DNA of 64,000 bases, taken from NCBI GenBank assembly GCA_949373095.1, contig CASIBY010000011.1, positions 1 through 64,000 on the forward strand, written 5' to 3'. The stretch comes from Candidatus Poseidoniaceae archaeon (lineage in GTDB: Archaea; Thermoplasmatota; Poseidoniia; Poseidoniales; Poseidoniaceae). Below, piece by piece: positions 52,888 to 61,679 of the stretch; positions within the stretch are counted from its first letter, which is position 1, and each line of letters starts with the position of its first letter. Made by a program: the position numbers and the translations under genes. The notes under the pieces were generated by a model that was not told where the DNA came from, searched no databases, and saw only the letters and a program-made list of their open reading frames with translations.

Positions 52888-54056
52888 TCAAGAGCAACCG
52901 TGCTGCTATCTTCAAGACTTCCCTTACCTTCTGTTGTAGCAGAAGAGGGCGGAAGCCACACATGTTGTCTCCATGACCCCATTTCATCAACTTCTAAACC
53001 GACTTCAAATCGGCAATCTTCTTCATGGTGCTGGGAAAACTGGATGGTAAATTCTTTTTCTTCCGTCGGTTGAAGCGATGGTTTAGGCGGTCGCCCTTTG
53101 AACTTCCATGGGGCCTCAACGGTCCAATCCTGTGTGCGAAACGCCAATGTTCCTGCTTTGAGCTTGACCATGAGTGTGGTTGGTGATGATGCAGACCAAA
53201 CTGCTTTAATCCGAGGAATACCCTCTTCGCGCTTTCTTGAATTTGCTACGACTGCGCTGCAAATAACGAAGGCGACTGCTATCAAAATGATCGGCGTCCA
53301 TTGCCCTCCAGCGGTTGTGTGTTGATACGGAGAAGGCAGCGGCCCAGAAGTGAGTGAGAGTATGCGCATAGGGGCATCAGTGTCTTCTGTTTCGTTGAAC
53401 ATCATGAGGCTATAACGCCATCCTGTTGAGATTTGGCGAAGGTCAACTCCAGCAGCAGCCAAGTGGTCGGAAGAAAGAGAAAATGTAGTTTCTGTTACGT
53501 TGTTTGCCTCAAGAGAGAATCCAACCTCGGGTCGCATTTCATGAACGATATCAACGCCTCGTCGCCCGTGATGGTCTTCACTGGCATCCTCGGTCAGAAC
53601 AATGTAAAGGAGCGTATCGTTGGAAAGATTGACCAAAGGAGTAATTTCCAGATGAAACTGAATGAACCAATAACCAACCTCGCCCGCCATGACTTCAACA
53701 TCACCTGTGAGCGATATATGCTCTTCCGAATCAACAGGATGGCTGAACACCATAGGTTCATCAACGGTTGAGACGTTTAAACCAAGTTGCTCTGCACGGT
53801 ATAATGCATCGTCGTCAGGCCAATCAGAACCCGTGGGTTCACTCCAAGACCACCAGACCCACCGCACCGTATCTTCATCCTGGCTTGGAGTATAGTCTGG
53901 CGAATCTTCTGCCACAAATACCTCTTCAAGCATACTGTATTGTGCTGTGCTAATTGGCGAGGATGCATGGATCACAAGTGGCGTTTGGGCCCACCCTAGC
54001 GGTGAAAACAGACAAATGAGAATGACTGCAACGACTACAGAGGTCTTCTTGTTCAT
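52884..54056 (-). CDS. Exported single-helix membrane protein, unknown function
   Basis: A 390-residue protein. Signal peptide MNKKTSVVVAVILICLFSPLGWA. The ectodomain of about 230 residues has tryptophan-rich VRWVWWSWSEPTGSDWPDDD and beta-rich regions, with several N-x-S/T sites. A membrane helix (GGQWTPIILIAVAFVICSAVV) at about 255-275 is followed by a cytosolic beta-rich domain of 115 residues. No family recognised. It leads into the Lrp gene by a 4-bp overlap and ends close to the NSUN methyltransferase gene. A sensor role is possible, but there is no direct proof. Confidence 0.7.
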   Translation of the reverse strand: MNKKTSVVVAVILICLFSPLGWAQTPLVIHASSPISTAQYSMLEEVFVAEDSPDYTPSQDEDTVRWVWWSWSEPTGSDWPDDDALYRAEQLGLNVSTVDEPMVFSHPVDSEEHISLTGDVEVMAGEVGYWFIQFHLEITPLVNLSNDTLLYIVLTEDASEDHHGRRGVDIVHEMRPEVGFSLEANNVTETTFSLSSDHLAAAGVDLRQISTGWRYSLMMFNETEDTDAPMRILSLTSGPLPSPYQHTTAGGQWTPIILIAVAFVICSAVVANSRKREEGIPRIKAVWSASSPTTLMVKLKAGTLAFRTQDWTVEAPWKFKGRPPKPSLQPTEEKEFTIQFSQHHEEDCRFEVGLEVDEMGSWRQHVWLPPSSATTEGKGSLEDSSTVALD

Positions 54057-54059
54057 GAT

Positions 54060-55841
54060 TTATTCCTCCTCATCTCGCCACGGAAGGTCAAGTTTTCTGC
54101 GAAGGAGGTTTTGCTCTGAAAGGTCGACCATGAGCGTTACCCGAGCACCGGCCCATACCGAAATCATTTCTGTCCTCGGGCCGAGTTCAGTTGTAAGCAA
54201 AAAGGCGCCCTTAGGGAGTTCATCACAACCCAGTTCTTCTTCAAACTCAGCGACCATTGGCGCCCAACCTTGTAGAAGACGACTAAACGTTCCTAGGTCA
54301 ACATCCATTGTATTCTTCGTGATGACATCGCTTAGAAGGTAGAGTGCTTCTTGTCGGGTACGCCAAGAATTTTTCTTCAATGTAAACGCTGGCATTCCAA
54401 CATGAACGGCCCGCAGGGGGTGGAAGGTTCCCTTTGGCCAGAGTTCACCTTTGTTGTTGGGGCATTCTCGGTCATAGAGCCGTTCTGCCACCATCGGAGG
54501 GGCGATATTCATCCGTTTACCACGCTGCCATACAGAGTAGGGTGAATCATCCATTCCATAGACTGAAAAGACATCGTTCTGAACGTCCTCGTCCGCTCGA
54601 ACAACAGTGTTTCTGTCATGGGGAGGGGCATTCCTAACCTTTGGTTCCCAGCCTGCATCGTTGCGCAATTGTCTTCTTGAACGGAATGTTTGAGCAATGC
54701 CTTCAGGTGAGGCTTCTGGACGATGACGTAACACAGCGAGAAAGAAGCCGCCAGTGTCGTTATCCATGTGCCACAACCTTCTGCAACCGGGCAACACTTC
54801 TTTCAGGTGTTGCTCAAATGCAACTTCACTTTCTTCAAGTTGTTCAATTCGTTCATCAGGACAAAGGTGGGCGATGTCAAGGAACGGTAAGGATTCACGG
54901 GCGTCTCCCACTTCGGTTGGTTGACCATTCTCGTCAAAACAAGGCCATTCGCTTAAGCCAGGATGGAGGGTTAGGCCAGGAAGGCGCTCATCATCGATGG
55001 GTATCAATTCCAAGTAGGGACACCTTCGAAGGATTTCAGCCACAACAGCTTCGTTTTCAATTGGGTCAATACTGCATGTCGAGTAGACTAAATGTCCGCC
55101 TGGAGAGAGCAAAGCAGCTCCACGCATGGCTATTTCTAGCTGCATCTTGAACATTCGTCGGCCTTCTTTTGGCGTCCAGTTCCACCAAACATCGCGATTC
55201 TTCCGGGTCGTAGCAGTTCCGGTACACGGGACATCTGCAACTACGGCATCAAATCCAGGAGGAGGAATTCGGCCGAGATGGCGCCCATCGTGTTGTGTGA
55301 TGACCATGTTGGCCAAACTCAATCGGCTTCGATTGCTGACAAGCATGTTGAGTCGGCCAGATACTGGTTCATTGGCAACGACGACTCCATTCGGATGGAG
55401 GGCTTCAGCCATTTGCGTTGCTTTGGAGCCGGGTGCTGCGCAGAGATCCAAGGCGAGCGTTTCCTGCGTCAATTCAAGGAGTTGGACAGGAAGCATACTT
55501 GCGGCTTCTTGACGGGTGATGCGTCCTGTTTCATGCAATAGAGCCATCATCCGTTGCGCAATACCTTCGGGGGCTCTTCCGCGAGCAAACGGCATGACCC
55601 AACCCGATTCATCAGGCATCCATGAAAGAGGAGTTCCTCCAAGTTGCTTCACTTGTTCAAGTGTCCATTCTCGGTCGGAGCGATGGACGGAGATGCGGAG
55701 AGTTTCTGGAAGTGGGGATAGGGCTGATGCCATCCACGGTTCAGGGTCGACTCCCAAATGTTTGACCATGGATGTCAAGGCACAGGTTGCAGCTTGAACC
55801 CGCCTTTCTTCCTCGTTGTCGGTCGGTCCACGCACGCTCAT
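54060..55841 (-). CDS. NSUN/RsmB-family RNA m5C methyltransferase
   Basis: About 593 residues from ATG 55841 (MSVRGPTDNEEERR); the frame is open from 55925. The SAM methyltransferase domain has LALDLCAAPGSKATQMAEAL (motif I), VVANEPVSGRLNMLVSNRSRL and DAVVADVPCTGTATTRKNR with the motif IV Cys, plus LVYSTCSIDPIENEAVV with the catalytic Cys. The C-terminal part (about 330 onward) is like the Trm4/NSUN2 extension, with PUA-like strands near HVGMPAFTLKKNSWR. It probably methylates cytosine C5 in tRNA or rRNA. It lies 4 bp after the exported protein gene. Confidence 0.9.
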   Translation of the reverse strand: MSVRGPTDNEEERRVQAATCALTSMVKHLGVDPEPWMASALSPLPETLRISVHRSDREWTLEQVKQLGGTPLSWMPDESGWVMPFARGRAPEGIAQRMMALLHETGRITRQEAASMLPVQLLELTQETLALDLCAAPGSKATQMAEALHPNGVVVANEPVSGRLNMLVSNRSRLSLANMVITQHDGRHLGRIPPPGFDAVVADVPCTGTATTRKNRDVWWNWTPKEGRRMFKMQLEIAMRGAALLSPGGHLVYSTCSIDPIENEAVVAEILRRCPYLELIPIDDERLPGLTLHPGLSEWPCFDENGQPTEVGDARESLPFLDIAHLCPDERIEQLEESEVAFEQHLKEVLPGCRRLWHMDNDTGGFFLAVLRHRPEASPEGIAQTFRSRRQLRNDAGWEPKVRNAPPHDRNTVVRADEDVQNDVFSVYGMDDSPYSVWQRGKRMNIAPPMVAERLYDRECPNNKGELWPKGTFHPLRAVHVGMPAFTLKKNSWRTRQEALYLLSDVITKNTMDVDLGTFSRLLQGWAPMVAEFEEELGCDELPKGAFLLTTELGPRTEMISVWAGARVTLMVDLSEQNLLRRKLDLPWRDEEE

Positions 55842-55906
55842 CCCTTCGGCCTCTTCTCTTTGGGCCTTCCGCCACGTACAAAGAGTACCGGCTTCCGTTG
55901 GAGCAC

Positions 55907-57241
55907 ATGCTCGGAGACGTGGCACCGTGGTATTTGCCTCTCTTGTTCGGGGGGTGTATGCTCTGGTGTTTTGCGCCCAGTCTTCTGCCTTGGTGTGAAG
56001 AAAAGGGTTGGTTGGGACTCATCTACAAGTGGAGCCCACCCGCCATGGTTGGTGGATTGCTTCTTTACAGAGCAAATGCGATATTTTCCTTAGATTCCAA
56101 CCATCTTGAAGTGGCAACAATTTTGACGCCCTCATCTACGAGAACGGAGCAACTGACGTTGATATTTACGGGCCAAGGAGCGATAGAGGGAGCACTTTTA
56201 TCCCTCATGTTATTCTCTCTCTTGAGCCCAAAATTGCCCAGCTTACGAACTGTCGGTAGTGAACACCGTCAAGCGATTCAGCAAGGTCTGATGCGTCACA
56301 GTGGATGGTGGATTTTGATTTGCGTTGTTCTTTTATTTCCGGATTCAAGATATTTTGAACCCTCATCTTTGCCTGGTTCACCCACCGTCTCATTAGCATC
56401 ATGGTGGACCCTAGCATCCATTGTTTGCTTTTCTCTTCTGCTCATTATGTCGGGAGAAATCGTAGCGTCAACTTCTCTTTTAACGACGAATGATTCAACT
56501 TCTCTTCTCTTTCATAGAGCCGTTCTCAAACTTCTCATTCTTCTCCCTGTCGCATGTTATGCAATGGCACAAACCGATGTTTTGAGTGAGGCATGGTGGG
56601 CTCGACCTCTCCACGATTCAAATCAGACCGTTGCGTTGATGATCCTCGTTTACAGTCTTCTCATTTGTTGTGTTCATGCACCTGCTGCTTGGATGGAATC
56701 GGGATTGGGTCAAGGGGACGGCCAGAGTGTTTCAATGACCTGGGTGTATGGAGGCGTGGTAGTTTTGACTTTTCTCATATCAATTGGTTCAGTCAGCCAT
56801 GTAGCCTTGTTTGGTACGGGTACCCAAATATTGTTGGTCAGTTTACGATTGGCATCCTTTGTTTCCTTAGCAGGAGCATTGAGCATGCTACTCCCTACTA
56901 TGGGTTACGATTCTGCCCACAGACCTGAATTATGGTGGCTTCGTTTTACTCTGTATCTTGCCGTCCCGGTGGGCACCTTGTTTTCTGTCTCGTTTTGGCT
57001 GCTGATTCCTTTGGTTTTTGCCGCAGGTGTCCTCACGCTAAATTTACCCTGGATTCTAGAAGAACATTCCTTTGAGTTGTTTCGAAAGCCCCTTCTCGGG
57101 TGGACAATATTTCTCGGATTAACCGCTGTTCTCGGGTCTATCTTTGCTATGTCCTATGTGGTGATGGTGCTTCTATTTGGAGCAATTCTCATTGCTAATG
57201 CGTTCTTTGTGACACTTGGAATGAAGCGCTGGACGCAATAA
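55907..57241 (+). CDS. Polytopic membrane protein of unknown function
   Basis: About 444 residues from ATG 55907 (MLGDVAPWYLPLLFGGC), beginning 65 bp from the divergent NSUN gene. Ten to twelve hydrophobic segments are spaced along it. A soluble loop occurs near residues 85-100. No transporter motif recognised; few charged residues lie in the membrane segments. The next gene starts 8 bp downstream, so they may be cotranscribed. It could be a permease or a membrane enzyme. Confidence 0.65.
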   Translation: MLGDVAPWYLPLLFGGCMLWCFAPSLLPWCEEKGWLGLIYKWSPPAMVGGLLLYRANAIFSLDSNHLEVATILTPSSTRTEQLTLIFTGQGAIEGALLSLMLFSLLSPKLPSLRTVGSEHRQAIQQGLMRHSGWWILICVVLLFPDSRYFEPSSLPGSPTVSLASWWTLASIVCFSLLLIMSGEIVASTSLLTTNDSTSLLFHRAVLKLLILLPVACYAMAQTDVLSEAWWARPLHDSNQTVALMILVYSLLICCVHAPAAWMESGLGQGDGQSVSMTWVYGGVVVLTFLISIGSVSHVALFGTGTQILLVSLRLASFVSLAGALSMLLPTMGYDSAHRPELWWLRFTLYLAVPVGTLFSVSFWLLIPLVFAAGVLTLNLPWILEEHSFELFRKPLLGWTIFLGLTAVLGSIFAMSYVVMVLLFGAILIANAFFVTLGMKRWTQ

Positions 57242-57249
57242 TATCTCTG

Positions 57250-57705
57250 ATGAAAACCGCTCGCGGGCCATACCATCCATCGCGCTTCTTATTAGTGCAA
57301 CAAGAAGCGATTCAATTCAAGTCTTCGGACTTTAGGGATGGGACCCTCATGGCACGAGCCTTTCGATCAGGAGTAGAAACGAACAAAAAAGTGAGAATGC
57401 CGTTGCGACATCGAGTATGGCAACCCATACGTGATTTGCAATCGCTGACCACTCGTGCACAACGAACTGGCAAGGGCATGGGTCCTTTAGTGGAGGTTCC
57501 GGCATTGGTTCGCATCGAAAACGAACACTGGATATTTGAGCGCATTGACCAAACTACGTTGAACCAACTTACGCATCGTTTGGTTGTTGCTGATGAGCAC
57601 GGTGAGCAAATTCTTGGGGTAACAGAAAATCTTCACGTTGCGCTAGAAGTTGCAAAACGCATGGCTGAGTTAGAACAGCGTGTTGTTATGATTCAGTCGC
57701 TTTGA
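57250..57705 (+). CDS. Hypothetical soluble protein
   Basis: A 151-residue protein that starts MKTARGPYHPSRFLLVQQEAI. Beta-rich and basic, with VEVPALVRIENEHWIFERID and a final amphipathic helix (LHVALEVAKRMAELEQR). No family recognised. It lies 8 bp after the polytopic membrane protein and ends 5 bp before secG on the other strand, so it is probably the second gene of a pair. Confidence 0.65.
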   Translation: MKTARGPYHPSRFLLVQQEAIQFKSSDFRDGTLMARAFRSGVETNKKVRMPLRHRVWQPIRDLQSLTTRAQRTGKGMGPLVEVPALVRIENEHWIFERIDQTTLNQLTHRLVVADEHGEQILGVTENLHVALEVAKRMAELEQRVVMIQSL

Positions 57706-57710
57706 GCGAA

Positions 57711-57908
57711 TCAGGCAAAGAGGCCCCAAATGGCTTGTAGGACGCCTTGGTTGACGAGGTAAAAGAATCCACCAAGACCAATGCAGGCAAGATAGACTTG
57801 AGCGGGGGTAATCTTCCACGAGTCTTCCGATTCTTCATCGAAATAACGAATCAATCCAGCAGCTTGTTGAATACCACTGCCATCGTTCTTCTTCTTCTTC
57901 GTTGCCAT
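57711..57908 (-). CDS. secG: Sec61 beta / SecG preprotein translocase subunit
   Basis: A 65-residue tail-anchored protein. The archaeal Sec61-beta signature QQAAGLIRYFDEE precedes one membrane helix (VYLACIGLGGFFYLVNQGVL). The N-terminus is lysine-rich (MATKKKKNDGSG). ATG 57908 is preferred over 57917. It is a non-essential third subunit of the SecYE channel. It is read on the same strand as, and 57 bp after, the hypothetical gene at 57965. Confidence 0.92.
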   Translation of the reverse strand: MATKKKKNDGSGIQQAAGLIRYFDEESEDSWKITPAQVYLACIGLGGFFYLVNQGVLQAIWGLFA

Positions 57909-57964
57909 GGCGACCACTTGTGGCGAGAAACCTCCCCCTTATCAACGCGACGCGACAATCCTAC

Positions 57965-58855
57965 TCATTCTTCTTCATGTGATGATGAGGTTAAATCCAC
58001 AAAGGGTACCTCTTCAGGAGAGGGTTCAACCGGCACAATGCGCCCCATTTCATCCATGGAGGAGGACTCCTTCACATCCAGAATATCATCGGGGGACGCT
58101 AAAATTTCCGCGGGAGCATCAATCGCTACAGGTGATGAGCGGGGGTCGATTGCAATCAATTCAGCTTCAGCACGAGCAAGGGCGCGTTCCAATCCCGGTG
58201 CATTTTCATCGTGGAGGGCTTCCTTCGCCATGTGGAGTTCATGATCAATTTGGTTATGGAGGCTATCCAAATCTTCGCCTTCGAACTGAGCGAAAACTAC
58301 ATCGCTTCGTTGCTTAAGACGTTCGATTTGCTCTTGTAAATCCGCTTTTGCTCTGCTTCTGTGAGCCAACCAATTTCGTTCATTTTCTTTAGTGGATTGG
58401 CCTTCTTTCAAACGAGAGAGCCATTTCTGAGCACTACGAGTGTGCGAAAACTCCCAAGGTTTGTGGCCAAGTGCACTCATGGTATCAAACATGATTCTTG
58501 CACGTTCACGTACCGGCCCCGTGAGCGTAATGACGTTGAGATAGCCCGAATTAAACAGACCAAAAGCCCAATAACTCCGAGAGGCAATATGTACGGTGAT
58601 GTCTCCACTTTGGGTGACAAGAGTCCAACGCTGTTCGTTAAACCCAGGGGCTTCTTTCATTTCGGGAGTTTCTGGATGAGGCAACTGCGCAAGCAATGTC
58701 GCCGCTACATTTCCAAGATAAACCACCTTATGTGGTGCGTTGAAGTGTTTACTGCGGAGAAGCGAACTACTGAGGTCCATTCGATGACTTGCATCTGCTT
58801 GCTTGACCTGGGCGATAAGAACGCTCTTGGCGGGATCCAAAGTTGGCTCTGCCAT
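57965..58855 (-). CDS. Hypothetical protein with helical middle and acidic tail
   Basis: About 296 residues from ATG 58855 (MAEPTLDPAKSVLIAQ); the frame opens at 58897. The N-terminal half looks alpha/beta, with HFNAPHKVVYLGNVAATLLAQL and DITVHIASRSYWAFGLFNSG. The middle (RAKADLQEQIERLKQRSDVVF..ELHMAKEALHDENAPG) is strongly helical, probably coiled coil. The end is acidic and proline-rich. No family recognised. It precedes secG on the same strand. Confidence 0.62.
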   Translation of the reverse strand: MAEPTLDPAKSVLIAQVKQADASHRMDLSSSLLRSKHFNAPHKVVYLGNVAATLLAQLPHPETPEMKEAPGFNEQRWTLVTQSGDITVHIASRSYWAFGLFNSGYLNVITLTGPVRERARIMFDTMSALGHKPWEFSHTRSAQKWLSRLKEGQSTKENERNWLAHRSRAKADLQEQIERLKQRSDVVFAQFEGEDLDSLHNQIDHELHMAKEALHDENAPGLERALARAEAELIAIDPRSSPVAIDAPAEILASPDDILDVKESSSMDEMGRIVPVEPSPEEVPFVDLTSSSHEEE

Positions 58856-58960
58856 GCTCTGACCAAGAGGTTCATTGTCATGAAGAAACCGCTTCATAGT
58901 TCAGTTACAACAGGAGGAAGGTTGAAGTCCGGCGTCAAACAAGCACATAGCAGTGGTATA

Positions 58961-59434
58961 ATGGCTCGTAAAGCATCTTCATCCCCCAAAGATTTGACAT
59001 CGCTCCCTGGAGTCGGTGCAGCAACTGCCAATAAACTAGCATCTGCGAAAATTGATTCAATATCAAAATTGGCCAAATCAACCCCTAACTCTCTCCAGAA
59101 GGCGGGGCTTTCAGTTGCAGTAGCCAAAAAAGCCCTTGCCGCTGCAAAGGCGGCAACTAAAGTAAAAGAATCCGCATCAAAAGTCAAGGAATCAGTGAAG
59201 AGCACGACCAAAAAGGCGGCTTCTGCTGCCAAGAAAAAAGCATCTTCAGCAGCGACTAAGGCAAAGAAAAGTACTCAAAAAGTCATGAAGAAATCCCAAG
59301 ATGTCGCTGAAGATGTCGTTGAGAAAACAAAAGCGGTTTCCTCTCTCAAAACAAAAAAGGAATCTGACCGCAAGGGTCCAACCATTAAGGTTCCAAAATC
59401 TGTAAAGGACATGCCTTGGTTCAAAAAGCGATGA
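58961..59434 (+). CDS. Helix-hairpin-helix protein with Lys/Ala-rich H1-like tail
   Basis: A 157-residue basic protein beginning MARKASSSPKDL. Residues about 10-60 form a helix-hairpin-helix DNA-binding domain (LTSLPGVGAATANKLASAKIDSISKLAKS, then GLSVAVAKKALAAAKA). The rest is a Lys/Ala/Ser repeat (KSTTKKAASAAKKKASSAAT) resembling histone H1 tails, ending SVKDMPWFKKR. A TTG at 58922, next to an AGGAGGA sequence, is an alternative start in the same frame; an open frame running back to 58361 overlaps the opposite-strand gene and is not supported. It probably binds DNA non-specifically. Confidence 0.82.
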   Translation: MARKASSSPKDLTSLPGVGAATANKLASAKIDSISKLAKSTPNSLQKAGLSVAVAKKALAAAKAATKVKESASKVKESVKSTTKKAASAAKKKASSAATKAKKSTQKVMKKSQDVAEDVVEKTKAVSSLKTKKESDRKGPTIKVPKSVKDMPWFKKR

Positions 59435-59477
59435 AATCACCGTTAACTTTGAAGACCTTCATTGTTGAAGGATAACC

Positions 59478-59660
59478 ATGCCACGAAGGAAATACGGTCG
59501 TTTGAGGAAGGCCGTTGAAATGCCTTCGAAAGAAAACTGTTCACGATGCCGCTCAGGAAAGTTTTGCCCGATTGTAGGGCACCATGGGCAAACCATTCAG
59601 CCCACACGCTCTTGGACAGGACCTTCACACATATCCAAGCGGAAAAAATCAACCTCATAG
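59478..59660 (+). CDS. Small zinc-finger-like protein
   Basis: A 60-residue basic protein, MPRRKYGRLRKAVEMPSK, with a cysteine/histidine cluster CSRCRSGKFCPIVGHHG that could bind one zinc ion. It follows the HhH protein by 43 bp on the same strand and overlaps the end of the xerA gene by 6 bp on the other strand. Small and unsupported by a recognised family, so it is a candidate only. Confidence 0.42.
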   Translation: MPRRKYGRLRKAVEMPSKENCSRCRSGKFCPIVGHHGQTIQPTRSWTGPSHISKRKKSTS

Positions 59661-60758
59661 TTTGGTTTCAATTCCACTTGCACTTGTTGATGGTGTCGTA
59701 TCGACCATCTGTACTTCAGGCTGCTCGGGCTGACCCATGTTTTCTCGTAGGGCTTGTGCACGATGGTACACTTCTCTCAGAGTTTGGTCTGAGATCTCAA
59801 GGTAAACACGAGTTGTTGCGATGGTTGCATGGCCCATAAGGCGCTGAATAGTGACTAAATCTGCACCGCGTTCAAGCAAACCTGTTGCGAAGTTATGGCG
59901 GAGAACGTGTGGGGTCAACTTTCCTTTCGGAAGATTTGATTGTTCACCTAATGCATCCATCATCCGTTGAACACTACGAGGTTGCAGTCGTCGTCCATGC
60001 CGATTGACCAAACAGGCATCCTCTGATTCATCAACCAGTGCGGTTCGTATTGGTAGCCATGCTTGAAGCCGTTCTAGGGTTCGTTCAGTGAACAATACCA
60101 TTCGGTCTTTGTCTCCTTTTCCTCCTCGGATAAGGGCTGAAGCATCATCCACATCAATGTCGTCAAGGTTGAGGTCACAGACTTCACTGACCCTCATTCC
60201 TGTGTCCAACATCATTGTCACGAGGAACGCAGTTGCAGGATTTTCACTCAAAGAAGCGGTTTCCAACACGGTAGTTAGTTCACGCCGGGTTAGTGTTCGT
60301 GGTAGTCGTTTTCCAGTACGCGCACGCTGCAGATGTTCGGGCCAAATGAGTCCCAGCCAGCGAAGAAGATGTCGTGCTGCGGCAAGTCTTGCGTTGTAAG
60401 TGGTGGGACGCAGCCCAGCGATCGAGTGAGCCCAGAGGTCAATCCTTCCATTCATCGGTTCCATTCGTTGCGCAAGGGATTCAATACTGAGAGTTTCGTA
60501 TTCGGATTCGCTCAAGACTTGCTCCTGATGCAAAGCGGTTTCAACGAGACTACGAAGTCCATAGAAGTATGATTTCTGGGTATTCACTGATTTATTTTCG
60601 GCATGCAACTGCCGTTTGTAACATTCAGCCCAGGGAAGATGGCGAAGATGCGTGAGCCGCGCTGGAAGCTTCAGTTCTTCCTCAACCAACCGCTGTTGGC
60701 TCGGCCTCATGGCCTTTGGTTGTGGCGTTCGCGTTTCACGTTCATTCATTGGCGTCAC
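59655..60758 (-). CDS. xerA: XerA-like tyrosine recombinase
   Basis: A 367-residue integrase-family recombinase. An N-terminal SAM-like domain (SVNTQKSYFYGLRSLVETAL) precedes the catalytic domain with TGMRVSEVCDLNLDDID (Arg), GGKGDKDRMVLF (Lys), HVLRHNFATGLL (HxxR), GHATIATTRVY (His and the nucleophilic Tyr). Archaeal XerA resolves chromosome dimers at a dif site; it could also be a mobile-element integrase. No flanking att sites or other mobile genes are visible, favouring a housekeeping role. Confidence 0.88.
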   Translation of the reverse strand: MTPMNERETRTPQPKAMRPSQQRLVEEELKLPARLTHLRHLPWAECYKRQLHAENKSVNTQKSYFYGLRSLVETALHQEQVLSESEYETLSIESLAQRMEPMNGRIDLWAHSIAGLRPTTYNARLAAARHLLRWLGLIWPEHLQRARTGKRLPRTLTRRELTTVLETASLSENPATAFLVTMMLDTGMRVSEVCDLNLDDIDVDDASALIRGGKGDKDRMVLFTERTLERLQAWLPIRTALVDESEDACLVNRHGRRLQPRSVQRMMDALGEQSNLPKGKLTPHVLRHNFATGLLERGADLVTIQRLMGHATIATTRVYLEISDQTLREVYHRAQALRENMGQPEQPEVQMVDTTPSTSASGIETKL

Positions 60759-60905
60759 CGCCTCTCGCCGAAGCGAGTATGCATCCCATGTCCCGGAGGA
60801 CGTTGTGGAATGACAAACCGTCTTTATGAAACCATCGTCATACTGGTGAGTAAGCCCTCAATTGAAGGCTAGCGCCGTTAAAGCCGAGTTAAGAAAAGTT
60901 TGAGG

Positions 60906-60936
60906 CCCACATCTGCGCCTAAGAGCAGATGAGGGC
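60906..60936 (-). terminator. Stem-loop followed by T-rich tract, possible MC1 terminator
   Basis: CATCTGC and GCAGATG enclose an 8-base loop, and the stem extends with CCC/GGG across one A-A mismatch. On the minus strand it lies about 55 bp past the MC1 stop and is followed within about 10-15 bases by ACTTTTCTT. This could end the MC1 transcript ahead of xerA. The same hairpin could instead be part of a small structured RNA. Confidence 0.4.
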
Positions 60937-60990
60937 GCTGTTCAACTTGATGGTTCAAGCTGGATGGCTGTAAAGAAGGGCTCGGGGCAC

Positions 60991-61257
60991 TCAAAGGTGC
61001 TCGATGCCTTGCTTCTTGACGTTGGCCTTCTTGATCTTGTCTGGGAGCCAGTCTGGTCCGCCTGCTGGCTTGTCAACCATACTGATGCTGCCTGTGAAGA
61101 CGTGGACACGCTTGGTGCCACGCTCTCGTAGGCGGATGTTGTTGTGTCCGCGTGTTGCAGCCTTAAGGGCCGCACCGCGGGGTTGTTTGCTCGCAAAAAC
61201 CTGGCTCGTATCTTTTCCATTCTCCATGAGAACGAAGTATTTTTTTCCGTCTGACAT
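60991..61257 (-). CDS. Chromosomal protein MC1
   Basis: An 88-residue DNA-bending architectural protein. It has KYFVLMENGKDTSQVF, KQPRGAALKAATRG, NIRLRERGTKRVHVFTGS and GPDWLPDKIKKANVKKQGI, matching MC1 of methanogens and haloarchaea. A very strong ribosome site (TCGGAGGA) and an archaeal promoter lie just upstream, in keeping with high expression. Such proteins bind and kink DNA as monomers and can replace histones. No histone gene is seen in the window. Confidence 0.93.
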   Translation of the reverse strand: MSDGKKYFVLMENGKDTSQVFASKQPRGAALKAATRGHNNIRLRERGTKRVHVFTGSISMVDKPAGGPDWLPDKIKKANVKKQGIEHL

Positions 61258-61292
61258 TTGGATTTCCTCCGATTACGCCTTAACTCAACGAG

Positions 61293-61310
61293 CATATAAT
61301 ACTTTTCCCG
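61293..61310 (-). promoter_or_regulatory. BRE/TATA promoter of the MC1 gene
   Basis: The minus strand reads CGGGAAAAG then TATTATATG, a good archaeal BRE-TATA pair, about 36-53 bp before the MC1 start. The ribosome site GGAGGA lies at 61264-61270 on the same strand, within a short leader. Confidence 0.7.
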
Positions 61311-61412
61311 AAAAAAGGCAAGACTGCGCCACATATAGAGTTCAGTGCCCCTTTCCGGACCATGGTTTTGAAGAAATCTAACTCGGTAGAGCGGTTACAG
61401 ATGAATGCAATT

Positions 61413-61646
61413 TTAAAATTCTGCCCCTGCTAGAGTTTTGGTATCAATTACCCCTGGGACTTGACGGATGTGTTCAACAACCGCCTTTGCGATAGTAGCT
61501 AGGTCATCAGCAATGAGCTTGACAATCAAATCGTGATCTCCAAACAATACTGTGGCGTCGTTGACATGAGGAAGGGCTTTGATCAACTCGTACACACTTT
61601 GTTCGGTTCCAGGTTGGACATTAATCAATACGTATCCGACGGCCAT
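61413..61646 (-). CDS. Stand-alone Lrp-type RAM (effector) domain protein
   Basis: About 77 residues from ATG 61646 (MAVGYVLINVQPGTEQSVYE). The sequence is a complete AsnC/Lrp effector domain: VYELIKALPHVNDATVLFGDHDLIVKLIADD and VVEHIRQVPGVIDTKTL, with no HTH. Stand-alone RAM proteins may modulate full-length Lrp regulators such as the one at 52405 or bind amino acids by themselves. It ends 155 bp before the MC1 promoter region. Confidence 0.88.
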   Translation of the reverse strand: MAVGYVLINVQPGTEQSVYELIKALPHVNDATVLFGDHDLIVKLIADDLATIAKAVVEHIRQVPGVIDTKTLAGAEF

Positions 61647-61679
61647 GCTGCTCAAGTCAAGGGCTGCCTTCCGTCTTCA

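Noticed and set aside
58361-58960. N-terminal 200 residues of the long open frame ending at 59434
   Set aside because: It runs opposite to the gene at 57965-58855 and has no protein-like pattern; the protein begins at MARKASS.
60759-60990. dif site next to xerA
   Set aside because: The hairpin at 60906-60936 does not look like two 11-bp recombinase arms with a central 6 bp; a terminator is simpler.
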